Assembly: GCA_963920575.1 (NCBI GenBank)
Contig: OY986971.1
Span: 10,356,779-10,420,778, forward strand
Source of the DNA: Narthecium ossifragum
Taxonomy: Eukaryota; Streptophyta; Magnoliopsida; Dioscoreales; Nartheciaceae
Direction of reading: 5' to 3'
DNA: 64,000 nucleotides
The notes beneath the pieces were generated by a model that was given only the letters and a program-made list of their open reading frames with translations, did not search any database and had not been told where the DNA came from. Made by a program: the position numbers and the translations under genes. Of this stretch, positions 44,135 to 55,692 are shown in pieces. Positions within the stretch are counted from its first letter, which is position 1. Every line of letters begins with the position of its first letter.

Positions 44135-45594
44135 AGGTCTTATTAAGGTACTCATGCTCGGAGGGACATTCTTCCTTGCACCTGAGATTCTCGAGTTGGT
44201 TGAGAATGTTGGTGTTGTCAATGATCTTTCTGGAAAAGCTAGATTTTCTTGGTTTTTCCTGTGGCGATTTTAGATGCCTTCTTCATCCTTTGGATCTTCA
44301 AATCTCTGTCTAAAACATTCGAGAAACTCCAGGTTTGTGTCTCATTGGACCTCCCCTTTTCTCCTTGATAAGTCTGTACTGTGCATAAATGAAATCTAAT
44401 CCCTCACGAGGAAAACATTTTGTCATCCATTGGACTCTGTATGTGGTTCCTAGCAGCTAAGAAGATTGACGACAAAGCTAGATGTTTACAGAAAATTTAC
44501 AAATGCATTGGCTGTGGCTGTTGTTGTCTCAGTTGGTTGGATTTGCTATGAGGTAATGTTCATCAATGCTCTTTAGTGAAGGGTGAAGAATTTGGCGATT
44601 AATTCTAAGAAATAAGCAACCATTTTTCTCTGTTTTTGGTGAAATTCTCAGGAGGCAAATTGAAACTGTCTTATACTAGACACTGATCCTTATGCTTTCA
44701 ACCGTAGTGATTGTCTTTTTATCCTTTAAATTTTTAAGACACTTGTAGAGTAGAATTTGCTTATATTGAGTTCCCTTTTGAGTGTATTGATCACATACAG
44801 TAGCTTTTTGCGTATGCGGAGCGAAACTATGTTAACCAGCTTTGCAGTAGATGGTTATCTATGTGGTTGGGTCTCTTCCATCTGTTGATTTGATATTTAT
44901 TTTGTGTTCAACTGTATTTTTGCAGCTTTACTTTAAGCCAACTGATATATACAATGAGAGGTGGCAGAGTGCTATCCTTTTCCCTTCTTTGTGTCATTTG
45001 TGCTCTTTGGGCACCTTCTCAGAACTGCATGAGGTAAAGCCTTTAACCCCTTGTTTTTTCTAGGGGCTAACCTGTTTTGATTTTCACAATGCTTTGTTTG
45101 TTAGAAGTATGTAGCCTCCGGATCACACTATGTGCTTCTTTCTTAGAGCCAGATGTCAACCATTAACACCTAAGTTTGTGGCTAAAGTTTTTCTGGCTTC
45201 AGTTAAGGTCACCTAATATAAATCTAGGCTAATGCAGTAATCTTTCAATTCAACAAATCTGTTTTCAGCAGCCAAGATTGCATTAGTTTCAGTATTTCCG
45301 ACAAATTTACTGCTGCTTCATCTTCCATTGGATCACGCAAAGAAAATTAAGTCAGCACTCTATTACTACAACAGAACTCCTTATATGCTTTTTGTATGAC
45401 TGAATTCAATTCGTTTCAGATATGCCTACACGGGTGATACAAATGAAAGGTTTGACAATGAGGGAAATCTTTCCTTGACAAAGCCAGGGCTAATTCCTCG
45501 AAAGGACAGTTGGACATTAGATTCCAAAACATCATTGAGCACTGGGGCGATTGACCTAGAAAATGGAAATGATGAAGAAGATAAACGGGAGTAG
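44135..45594 (+). pseudogene. 3' half of a GOST/TMEM87-type seven-transmembrane protein gene
   Basis: Four exons with canonical borders are visible: about 44135-44332, 44457-44552, 44926-45033 and 45420-45594. Together they read PEILELVENVGVVNDLSGKA, VAILDAFFILWIFKSLSKTF, LDVYRKFTNALAVAVVVSVG, LYFKPTDIYNERWQSA, LLCVICALWAPSQNCMR and RYAYTGDTNERFDNE, ending DLENGNDEEDKRE and TAG. This is the order of the last membrane helices and acidic tail of plant lung-seven-transmembrane/GOST proteins, Golgi membrane proteins with a trafficking-type role. A frameshift near 44238 and a deletion of about 30 bp in the third exon (near 44970) break it. Signal peptide, GOLD domain and first helices are absent. 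Retained introns exclude a retrocopy. Confidence 0.85.
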
Positions 45595-45624
45595 CAATCC
45601 TAATCAATGACCTGCTTGTGCTGT

Positions 45625-47011
45625 TGATCGTTCCTAAAGCGTGTTGTTAAAGCGTAGCAAACTTCAATCAAAATATAATTCTTATTCTATCACTACCCTA
45701 CAGAGAAGACTAGTGGTGAAGGTCGGAGTCGATCCACAGGGAAAACGTTGGAAAGTAAAATCAATTCTCTAAACTGATTCCTAAGCGGAGTAATCAAAAG
45801 GTGGGTTGAATTATTTAAAAATTATCTAAGAAAGCAAGTAATGTGATCGGGATTTGAACCAAGTTATGAATTACATAGGGATTACTTAATCCACCCTACC
45901 TTCACCTTCAATCTTCTCTAGTTATTCTTTTGCTCACTTCTCTCAACATTATGGATTATGCGGCTACAAGCTCACATGAATCCCTAAAATAATATTTATG
46001 TTCCTAACAACATGCCTATCTTTTTTGGCATAGGTTGTCTTTGATCCTACAATTACTTTAAGTTATACTGCTCCTAATGATCCTTACAAAACCTATCCTA
46101 GTAAAGCACAGTCTATCTAAAAAAAAATATAAATCACATAAAAACCATCTCATAAATCTGTATAAACAATTACAGACAGCTTATACGACTGAAAATACTT
46201 CAAAGGAACTCTGTTCCCTCAAATCTCTAATCATTAAAATCATATTTATGAGATCATGTTGAGAAGAAGTTTACAAGAATCAAACAAAAAAAAAAAAATC
46301 AAAAGTTACACTAGGGTTTCATGGGATCCATAAGTTTATGAATTAGTTACTCATCTTCTGGGAAAAATCCATAGGTGTTGGGAAGGAAGGAAGTCGATCC
46401 CCGCAGAAAGATCTCCATCTTCAAAATGCTAGCCTTCTCCAAAAGTGGTGCAAAACATGATAATTTTCGGCTGTAATAATCCATTTATGTAATAGAAATC
46501 CTTAATCACGGAATTAGGAGTTATAACTGAGGTTAAACTATAATTTCCCTAAATTTCGTACTGATGATGTCATCCGAGCGATCCATCAGACCCAAAATCA
46601 ATCTATCGCTCCAGTCGGTTTGACCGGGACTTCATTGCCACGTCAATAATTAATTTTAGCTTTTTTTTCAAATTTTAGCTTTCATAGATCCAACTTTGCT
46701 TCGAAACTGGCATTAATTGATACGAAATCGCACAAAGTCTTCAACATGAACATTGTAGCTCTTGATGTTTTCTTTCAGATCCCAGAATTTCCAAATATTT
46801 GGAGTTCTGTAGAATATCTGGTGATTTATTTCTAAACAGTCAATGAAGTAGTCTTTTTTGCAGAATTTAATGATTTTTGGCTGAATTTCTTGTATTTGTT
46901 CTCAAATCCTACTTGAACCTCAAATCAAACAATAAGATATCAAATACACCTACTCTAAGCCTAATAAAGATAATTTAAGGGGTTTAATTGTGCATAATTT
47001 GTGACTTATCA
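45625..47011 (-). mobile_element. Solo LTR J-rev
   Basis: 1,387 bp, starting TGATCGTTCC on the plus strand and ending ACTTATCA. Flanks are GCTGT (45620-45624) and GCAGT (47012-47016), a TSD with one mismatch. It is related to J (52228-53688) over most of its length, including the GATTCGACTCC-type stretch near the U5 end. It lies in the 3' region of the GOST-like pseudogene. Confidence 0.8.
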
Positions 47012-47339
47012 GCAGTCTATCAAGTTCTATGTCAAGAGTGGTGAATCAATATGTAGCAACTCCACTCAGAAAGCTATGGAGCACCCCTTCTTCGATGATT
47101 TGAATAAAGATTATTTCTGAAACTCTTTAACTGATTGTGATTGTGTCAAGTATTGCTTTCCTTGAGCATCGGAAGGGATAGATGGGTGGGATGGTGCAAC
47201 TACTGGAATGAAGGGATTTGCAGCTATTTTAACTCATTCTACCTACATGACTACAGATTTGTTTGGAATTGTAATGGTTGGTGAGATCATTATTCTGAGA
47301 TCTCTACAATCTCATTTTGTGAAATTCTGTCTTTCAAGA
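47012..47339 (+). other. Probable 3' untranslated region of the GOST-like pseudogene
   Basis: It continues 45595-45619 across J-rev. T-rich, no frame, ending where copia LTR similarity starts. Assigned by position only. Confidence 0.4.
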
Positions 47340-47733
47340 ATTGTATTTTAACCTTTGTAAAATTACTTCAAATTATGAAGTAAACTTTGAGAGATTCCAA
47401 GAGAGACTTGGAGGATACCCAATAGGTATTGGGAGAAGATTGTAAAGTTGCCAAACACCTGGAAGCTTAGTGGAAAGCTTGTCAAATGATTTCCAAATTG
47501 TGGAACTTCATGGAGGATATTGAATGAAGTGGACGTAGACCAAGAGTTGGGTCGAACCACTATAAATCGGTACAGTCATTCTTACTCTCATCTCATCTAT
47601 TCTTGTATGCTTGTTTTAATTATATTTCATCTCATTTACAAGGATTAAAGAATCTTAAACTGCTCTTACTTAGGTTTTTCGTTTATCGAATTTTCAAAAA
47701 AGGTCAAATTCAACCCCTCTTGAACTTTCACAC
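47340..47733 (+). repeat. Copia LTR fragment G1 (F family, plus strand)
   Basis: It matches the terminal third of F's LTR (CTTGGAGGATACCCAA, GGAAGCTTAGTGGAAAGCTT, GAAGTGGACGTAGACC) and ends CTTGAACTTTCA, the F-type LTR end. The upstream part is missing or diverged. Confidence 0.65.
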
Positions 47734-47849
47734 ATAACTCTTGGATCTTTCACGAGGTTCTTCTTCACACTCGAAGAAGGTTTATAAAAGCTGTAGTTCA
47801 AAGAGAATGGGTAAAACCCGATCTAAAGCTTGTCTAAATGCTCATAAAT
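47734..47849. other. Short spacer between copia fragments
   Basis: It follows an LTR end, so it may be a scrap of copia internal sequence. No primer site or frame is recognised. Confidence 0.3.
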
Positions 47850-48004
47850 AATATTAATGCCAGGCAAGTTTACAAACCTACTTATATTTTCCCTTCAGCC
47901 AGCCCAAACAAGCCATCCAATAGATGCTACAACTCTCCAATGGCTCTATTTTTGAGTTTGCACATGCCGACAGTCGACCTTAGCATCGTTCTTCATATCG
48001 ACTG

Positions 48005-50259
48005 TGTCACACCCTGACCCAGAAAACCCATCCGATACGGGGCGTGAGGGTTTCTAATCTATTCAATCCACCCGTGGCGCATTTATATAACAATTATCAC
48101 AATTAATTTAAACAATTTATCTGAGGTTAAAACTGTAATCTCCAATATTAAACCAAAATATACTGATACAATATTATCAAAACTCCTCGAAGAGGGAAAT
48201 TATACATTTAACATAATCCTCGATGGATGTTTATAAACAAAAACTATCAAAAGTACAGTAGAGTCTTCAGAAACCTCAAACACCTCCAGAAGTCGACGCG
48301 GCATCAAAAGCTGATTCGCTAGGAGCTACAGAAGTGCTGGTGCCTGCACCTACAAATGCAGCCCGGGTAGGAGTGAGCAATAAGCTCAGCAGCCTCCTAT
48401 CTACGTCACTCACAAGAAAATGGGACTATATAGCTAGTTTCTATACTACGTCACTCAGAAGAAAAGGGAACTATATCTGTGCCATCTCCCTCTACCAAGC
48501 CTAACGCATAGCTAACTACATTAACAGTAAAGTAAACCACGACAAGGATCATGTTGACTCTGAGCGCACCTCGAGGTGTGCCCAACAGGGATTTCCGTGC
48601 ATCTCCAATGCAATCCAAATCCCAAGACTGGTGAGAAACCGTCCCAAGGCGTAACAGTATTTAAACCACCTTAAGCCTTGGAATAAGAGAAACGACATGA
48701 CCTTTAAACCTGGAACACTATGATCTGTAGCCAGGTAAACAATTACCTCGATAAAGCAATGATTACAATAACAATCTCTCCCTAGACCTTGCTACCTAGC
48801 CTCGGTCTTTAGTCTTGATTCGAGCTGCCCGAGCCCTCGGATCGACGATCAACCCATCGTCAGCGTCCTAGCATAATACTTCTAGTGCAATCAAATGCAT
48901 GCAATGTTTAGGCACAAATATGAAAGTATGATCATGCAATAATGTGTCAAATAATATACAAGTCCAGGCGTATCCTACAGTTCGCCAAAAGGGTATACAT
49001 AACAATGGTCTTAGGAAAGCGAAATATTTATTCTACACATCCCAAGGGTTTCACGCCCCTTGGTTCAACCACAGGCCACACACAGGGCCTACACAATATA
49101 ATAACATATAAATAATACAATAATGGAAAACTTGATTAATCGAATTGAAGCAAGCAAACTACTACTAATTTCAAAAATTGATAACATCCAATCTAACCGT
49201 CAAATTGACATGAAACTTGACATCCCCACTCAACGACATACCCCAAAGCATATAACGAAAGATCGGATCAATCGGATGATGAAAAACAACTTATATTCAC
49301 TAATTAAGCTAACAGCTCTGTTCTGCACAGCTTGGCCATTTAATTCGTACATAAATTCGAAAAATATGAAACTAGTTGGAATCGAAAGAGAACGCAGAGA
49401 TCTACAACTGTTATGTTGAAGATCAATTGAGACCATGCACGCAAAAGCCGGAAAACAAGCTAGAACATAGTTGTTTCTGCTAGAACAGAAATCTGATTAA
49501 AAATCCGGGAAAAACTTGCATAAATCCATTTTAAATCCAAATCAAATTATTCCAACCTTCAATTAGATATTAAATACACCTAGGAGCATCATCTACCATA
49601 GTTTGATTAAGCAATTAAGCAACCAATTAACATAGAACACAAAAAAAAGCCCTCAGTGAAGAATCCTACCTAACTACACAATTCCATGATTAATCCGCGA
49701 TTAATTCCGTGTAGGGAAGGTCTAGAGCTGCTCCCGTACTTGTTGGTGAAGCCTCCAAACCTCTGGAACAAGCCCTCCTCACGGATCAAAGGAATGGAGA
49801 AGAGAAGAGAAGAAAAAGAAAAACAGAGGCGGTTCGCAAGTTCATCTAGACTTGAGTCCGATCGATCGGTCAACAGTACCCAACGGTCGGACTAGGTCAG
49901 TTCGCGTCCTTATCCGGACACGTCAACGTCAGTGCCGACCCCGAAATCGATTGATTGTCCCCATGACCGATCGATCGTCCCTGGGCTGACAGCTGTTCCA
50001 AAACCAGTTGTCGCGCCCGAGCTTGGATCTTTCGATCCCAACCTCGTTCAAGGATCTAACAAGCATATACGTTATCCATAGGGCTATGTATGCACTACAC
50101 TGGTGTGAAACCAACCACCCAAGTGCAATTTACCAAATTGCCTTTGGGGTCCAAAATCAATAATGCGATCAGACAGATCACGCTCGACGCAGAAACAGGG
50201 CAACAAGGCACGACCCCCGACCTACGCGGTCAAGCCAGGTCAGAGGAAGGCTCCTCATA
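48005..50259 (-). mobile_element. Solo LTR B-rev (gypsy family B)
   Basis: 2,255 bp from TGTCACACCCTGACCC (plus-strand view) to CTCCTCATA. Flanks are GACTG (48000-48004) and GACCG (50260-50264), a TSD with one mismatch. It is related to E and to the LTRs at 59053-63509. GATCGATC occurs near 49858 and 49970. The TG end on the minus strand has decayed to TATGAGGAG, so it is old. Confidence 0.8.
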
Positions 50260-52227
50260 GACCGTCATTGTGAGGAACTGTCCCTCTACTCCTGGCTCGT
50301 TGATTGTTTCGCGTCGAGCGCGCGATCCGGTGGATCGTAATATTTCTTGGACCACAAGGGCAATTTGGTAAATTGCGTCTTGTCGTTTTGTTTTACACCT
50401 GCGTGTGCACACACTGACTATGTTTGTGTTAGTGTTTGACTAGAATGGTTAGGTAGACCCGGGATCGAAAGATCCAGGCTTCGGCTTGAGTTTTAGCCTA
50501 AGTCTAGCTTTCTGCACCAATGGGATCGATCTTTCCTTGTTAGAAGATCGATCTTTTAGTGTCGGAAAGTCAAGGCGCGATCGTCATGAAGGATCGATCA
50601 TTCTTCTGAGAAAGATCGATCATTCATAGGTCGGTTCGTTTGTCTATAAAACAGACGAACCCTCTTTCTTGAATCCCTTTTGAAATCCGCGTTTTTGAGC
50701 TCAGAGCTGCCAGATTTTGAAGAGATTTCGGACGATTCATGGCCTTGCAGCTGGGATTGAAGCTACTCTAAGCTATGTAGGGATCCTACCTACATTTTCT
50801 TTTCCGGTTTTGTGAGTTTGAATTGTTTGTGATCTTCTTTGCTTAGATCTTGATGCATGTTTGTTAGTTTGTAGTATTCTTACGGGTTTTGGACTCGTGG
50901 TCCATCGTATTACCGGATCCCAAGGTTTTGTGGGATTTGGTGGAGTTTTTCGATGATATTTCTCGCCGGAGGTTCGCCGGAGAACCCAACAAGATCGATA
51001 TTTCTTGGAGAAAGATCGATCCTTCATTGTTGGTTATGCTAAACCCGAGCATGATCGATCATCTGGTGAAGATGATCGATCTTTGTGCCTTGGGTAGCAT
51101 GGGATGCCCTTGTCATGAGGAGGATCGATGTTCCTGGGAGGAAGGAACGATCGTCCTTGGCACGACAACGAGGGTGCCCTCTGTCGCGAGGATGATCGAT
51201 CTTTCTGGGAGGAAGGATCGATCTTCTTTGGCTCGATAGGAAGAGAAGGCTCTCTGTTACTTGGAAGATTGATCTTTTCTTAGGACAAGATCGACCCTTT
51301 GGTGACAGAGAGGAGTTTTCATTGGCTTTGTCCGCGGGGCTTTGTATGTAGAGATTTTCCTACAACTTTATACTTTGTACATATTCTTAAACATGCTAGC
51401 CTCATATTAGGGGTAGTGGTGAACCAGGAGAGTGATGACTCTTGGGATATTTAGATTAAGTGGGCGAGTAGCCCTACTGCTTTCCATGGCCTTGCATGTC
51501 GGCGTGCGCCGAGGGCCTCTACTTGCGTGGTTTGTCTTCTATTGTTTGCGGGGCTGCTTCCCGATACAAGTTGCTGGTGAACTGGCTGGCAGTTGGTGGT
51601 GTACCACTGCAGCAGTTCCAGACCTTGAATATATGTTCACCACCCCAGGCTGGCAGAGTGCCGAGCCCAGACCTTGTTATGCTATCATCACATCCTGCTG
51701 CATGCTTAACTACTATATGTGTATGTTCATCGCATGCATCTCAATTGTGCATTAGTTGTATGGTAAGGGCGTGGGCGATCTGTGGGTCGCCGTCCTGAGG
51801 CTTGGAAGCTCGGATTTAGCCTAGGACCGGAGCGGGTACACCTGTTGCTTGATGATTGTAGAGGTCGTGTCAGTCTCGAGTCGAATTCTGAGTTATAACC
51901 GGTGTTTCACTATGATGACTCTTGAGTAGAGGTGTTGCCTACTCAGCGGTGTCATTTCCCGCCAGCAGTGTCTGTTCCCTGCTTGTGAGTCAACAGTGTT
52001 AGTTTCTGCTTACTGAGTGTGACCCATCATGTGACCAGCTCTTCTAGGAGACCATGATCGTGGACCTCAGGGACATGCGGTGGGGTTATGAGACCTCTGT
52101 ATACACCCATGTCTTACTTGAGGGCGACACTGTTGCGTTTCCTCTCTTCCTTCTATGTGTGGTAGTGTAATTTCCCTGCTGGGCTTAGTTGCTCACTCAG
52201 ACCCGGGCTGTATTTTGCAGGTGCAGG

Positions 52228-53688
52228 TGATGAGTTACTTAATATTCATGATTAAACCTCTTAAATTACCTTTGTTAGGCCTAGAGTAGTTGTATTTCAT
52301 TTTTTTGTTTGTTAGTTTAATTCAGATTTAATCATGATTTGAGAAGAAATACAAGAAATTCGGCTAAAAGGATGAATTTATGTGATAAAGACTGCTTCGT
52401 CGCCTGTCAGGAGAATATTCTCTATATATTTTTTATAAATCCAAATATTATGGAAATTTAGTACGTGGTAGAAGACTTCAAGATGAACAACTTTCAATAA
52501 TATGAAGATATAGAGAATATAAAGATAAATAGCCGTTTTCAAGAATATGAAGATAAATTGATGCTGGGAAACTAGTCCGTCGATACTCAGTAGAATATTC
52601 GCCAAATATTCCAGATAAGTCCAAATAATATCAAATCTTCGGGACAGGATAGAAAGCTTCTTAATCGTCATCTTTCATGTTGAGCACATTTCCAAATTTC
52701 GGTTGGATTGAACCCAGTCATGACCAGAAGAGGCTATCATAATTAAATCAGGAAATCCGAGTTGCACTAGAGGTCCAACTCAACTCAAAACCCTAATTTC
52801 GAAAGTTCTCCTATAAATAGGATTATTTCATCCGAATTTCTCATCTTTTGGGGGAGAAAAATCAGAGAGAAAAAGGAGAAGGCTAGGGTTTGAAGACGGA
52901 GATCTTTCCGCGGGGATCGATGGCTTCCTTCCCAACAGCTATGGATCTTTCTCAAGAGATGAGTAGCTAATTTCTAAACTTATGGATCTCATGAAACTCT
53001 AGTGTAACTTTTTGTATTCTTTGGTTTGAATCTTGTATTCTTCTCAAGACATGATCCTATGAATTTGCTTTTTATTGTTAATAGAGTTGAAGGAATAGAG
53101 TTCCCTTGACGTGCTTTCAGTCCTACATGATTTTTGTGATTGATTGTAGAGATTCATAGGATGGTTTTCATGTGATTTATGATTTCCTAGTGAGATAGGC
53201 TATGCTAAGCTAGGATAGGTTGTGCCAAGGTCATTAGGAGTAGTATAACTTAAAGTAATTGTAGGACCGAAGACAATCTATGCCAACAAAGATAGGTTAT
53301 ACCGTTAGGAACATAAATCTTATTTTAGGGATTCATGTGAGCTTGTAGCCGTATGATCCATAATGTTTAGAGAAGGAGATGAGAGGATAACTGAAGAATA
53401 CAGAAAGTGAAACTAAGTTGGATTGAGTAAACCCTAAGTATCTCTCTCATTAGTTTAATTTTTACTTGCTTTCATTAGATAGTTTTAGTTAATTCAAACT
53501 TATCATTGCTTCTTTTGCTTAGATTTAGGGTTTGAGAATTGAATTCAATATTTCATGATAAATTCCCTGTGATTCGACTCCAGACTTCACTGCTATTTTA
53601 CCTAGTAGTATAGTGATTGAATAAGGATTATAAATTTAATATTTGATTGAGTTTGCAACGTTTTAATGATGACGTTTGTGAGTGATCA
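52228..53688 (+). mobile_element. Solo LTR J
   Basis: 1,461 bp, TGATGAGTTACTT...GAGTGATCA. Flanks are GCAGG (52223-52227) and GCAAG (53689-53693), a TSD with one mismatch inside H's 5' LTR. TATAAATA is at 52812-52819. The U3 holds GAATATTC motifs (near 52411 and 52591). The stretch AATCCGAGTTGCA...CAACTCAA...ACCCTAATTTCG matches the U3 core of C2's LTR. Confidence 0.85.
52812..52819 (+). promoter_or_regulatory. TATA box of solo LTR J
   Basis: TATAAATA in ccTATAAATAgg, the same octamer and immediate context as in C1's LTRs. Confidence 0.55.
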
Positions 53689-54043
53689 GCAAGCGCTAGC
53701 TCCTCTTCGGTGGCCCTTACCGGGCAGGCGCCAGGCGGAGTCTGAGAGGTGGCGATCATTTACTTGCTTTAAACCCTTTGTTAGTTACTCTCCTACGGGA
53801 GTGTTATATGTTGTACTTGATCTTCCCCTCTCCAAGGATATGTATATTAAGCTCTTTTGAATTTGTAATCTTGGGTTCGAGGTTTGCTAAAATTATTGTT
53901 GTTTTAATTGGGGGTGTTTTGATGAACAGTTTAGGGAGACCAATAGGTTAGAGGGAACCCTCGCTAAATTTTTCGCGTTTTGTTTTGTTTTGGTTCGCGT
54001 CACTCGACCCGATTGGGCTTTCACGGGTCGGGGCGCGATAACT

Positions 54044-54055
54044 TGGTATCAGAGC
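54044..54055 (+). other. Primer-binding site of H (initiator tRNA-Met)
   Basis: TGGTATCAGAGC, three bases after the 5' LTR, identical to D's site. Confidence 0.88.
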
Positions 54056-54226
54056 ATAGGCTGTAGATCCCAGGGTTAGGATCAGGATTCAGTTCAGATT
54101 GAGCGTGGAATGGGTTAGTTCTATCTAGAACATCCATGCATGCTGTTTGTGGAATGTGAATTGTTTTAGTTTATCGTTGTGCTAGGTATTTTGCGGTTTC
54201 TGACAAGTGGATACTTGTTGTTTCTA

Positions 54227-55550
54227 GTGGGTGTGCAGTTGCCGAGGAGTCGGGTACGTCATTCTGTTGTGAGTCGTGGCCGGTCGCGTGGGCAGCGCAC
54301 CGCCCGACAGGCTTCTGTAGTCGCGGAAGCTTTACCCCGAGACTCTGCACCAGCACCAGTGACGAGTGTTGAGTTCGCGGTGGGGGGAACACCTTTCTTG
54401 TCTCCGAGAGGGTTCTTCCGCCACTTAGCAAGCGCGCGGTGATGGCAACGGTGATCACCTTCCAGGGGTTGAACCCGCCTTGGTTCAGTGGCGCTGAGGG
54501 TGATCCAGCAGTAGCGGACGACTGGATGAGGGGGAGTCGATCGTGTCCTCGACGCTTTGTTCATCCAGGATGACCGGGTTCGGGTCAGACTGGCGGCATT
54601 CCAGCTCGGCGGGGACGCTTTGGACTGGTGGAGTACTGTCTTGGGCGTCGGGAACGGGAGTGATCCCTCGTGGGTCACATTCCGTTCATCTTTTCTCGAC
54701 GCGAACTTCCCTCAGAGTGCGTGTCAAGCCTTGGTTCGGGAGTACCTCAGCATCTCCCAGGATACAAAGTCAGTGGCGCAGTATGCAGCTTGGTTCACCA
54801 GGCTCGTCAGGTTCGCCAACCCACTGGCGAGTGATCCTCTTGCAAGAGCGTAACGGTTTCAGTGGGGGCTAAGGCCCAAGATCAGGCTTCTGATGGTGGC
54901 GCGGTATGCTGACACTCTCAGGGAGGTGGTGAACTATGCCTTGTCAGTGGAGGCCGTACTGCTGGAGGCAGGGCCTAGGGCAGTTCAGCCAGTGTTCCCC
55001 TCAAGTTCAGGGTATGCTGGCCAGTCGCAGCAAGCTCAGGGCAGAGTAGGACCGTGGCGGGGGGAGGCCCGCTCATGACATCATCAGCCCTATCAGCACC
55101 AACCAGAGGGCGTCGACAGAGACAGTCCAGAGGCAGAGGAGGGGGAGAATGACGAGGATGATCCCGAGCAGCAATTCTCATGGGATGAGCAGCAGGAATA
55201 GTTAGTCAGTGAATACTACGAGGACCAACCCCCCTCGGAGGCAGAGGGGGAGTTCACGGAGGATGATCCGGACGAGTGGTTTCTAGAGGAGGAGCCTCAG
55301 CAGCAGGCGTTTGCAGGGCATGGTCAGATCCAGCAGGCAAAGTAGAGACTAGTAACGTGCTTTGAGTGCGGGCAGCTGGGGCATTTCCGTAGGGACTGCC
55401 CCTTGCAGAGAGTGCAGACCGGGTGGGACTGGTTGCAGGCGAGCCCGGAGCCGCGTTCGTGTTATCAGTGTGGCCAGCCGGGACACTATCGCCGAGAGTG
55501 CACGACGCTACGAGGCGGACACCGTGGCAGAAGCAGTGGAGGCCAATAGA
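54227..55550 (+). pseudogene. gag: H gag: capsid core, acidic spacer, two zinc knuckles; frameshifted
   Basis: Pieces in order: a basic start (VVSRGRSRGQRTARQ); FQGLNPPWFSGAEGDPAV; the Gag core AFQLGGDALDWWSTVLG with FLDANFPQ and VAQYAAWFTRLVRFA (54557-54853); YADTLREVVNYALSVEA (about 54902-54952); an acidic stretch (about 55135-55310, EGENDEDDPEQ and EGEFTEDDPDEWF); then knuckles CFECGQLGHFRRDC (55358-55399) and CYQCGQPGHYRREC (55460-55501). Breaks include a frameshift near 54540, a stop near 54851, and TGA/TAG codons near 55077, 55199 and 55343. Gag would package RNA. The acidic spacer before the knuckles is unusual for this family. D has no visible counterpart, but D's gag is itself deleted. 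Confidence 0.85.
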
Positions 55551-55692
55551 GACGACCGGGTTGACTTTAGCATCAGTGTCGTCTCAACAGGTATCTTTTA
55601 CCGCTTTGTAGTATCCTGTTAGGCGCTGTTTTCGTTTTTGAGCCCTACCTTTATCGAATCTCAAGACGAGATTTTCTTTAAGGGTATTAGGA
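55551..55692 (+). other. H 3' untranslated end and plus-strand primer tract
   Basis: It runs from the gag end to TTTAAGGGTATTAGGA before the LTR. The same sequence, including CCTACCTTTATCGAATCTCA, lies at the same place in D (28141-28200, minus strand), more evidence that H derives from a D-type element. Confidence 0.75.

Larger units (their letters stand above)
50269..54040 (+). repeat. 5' LTR of H, split by solo LTR J
   Basis: The pieces are 50269-52227 and 53689-54040. It ends GGGCGCGATA just before the primer site. It has nine GATCGATC octamers (about 50523-51225) and TATAAA at 50645-50650. Confidence 0.9.

Noticed and set aside
52378..52671. 97-codon minus-strand frame in J
   Set aside because: AT-rich LTR sequence (Ile/Leu/Tyr-rich translation) with no domain, and no equivalent frame identified in J-rev.
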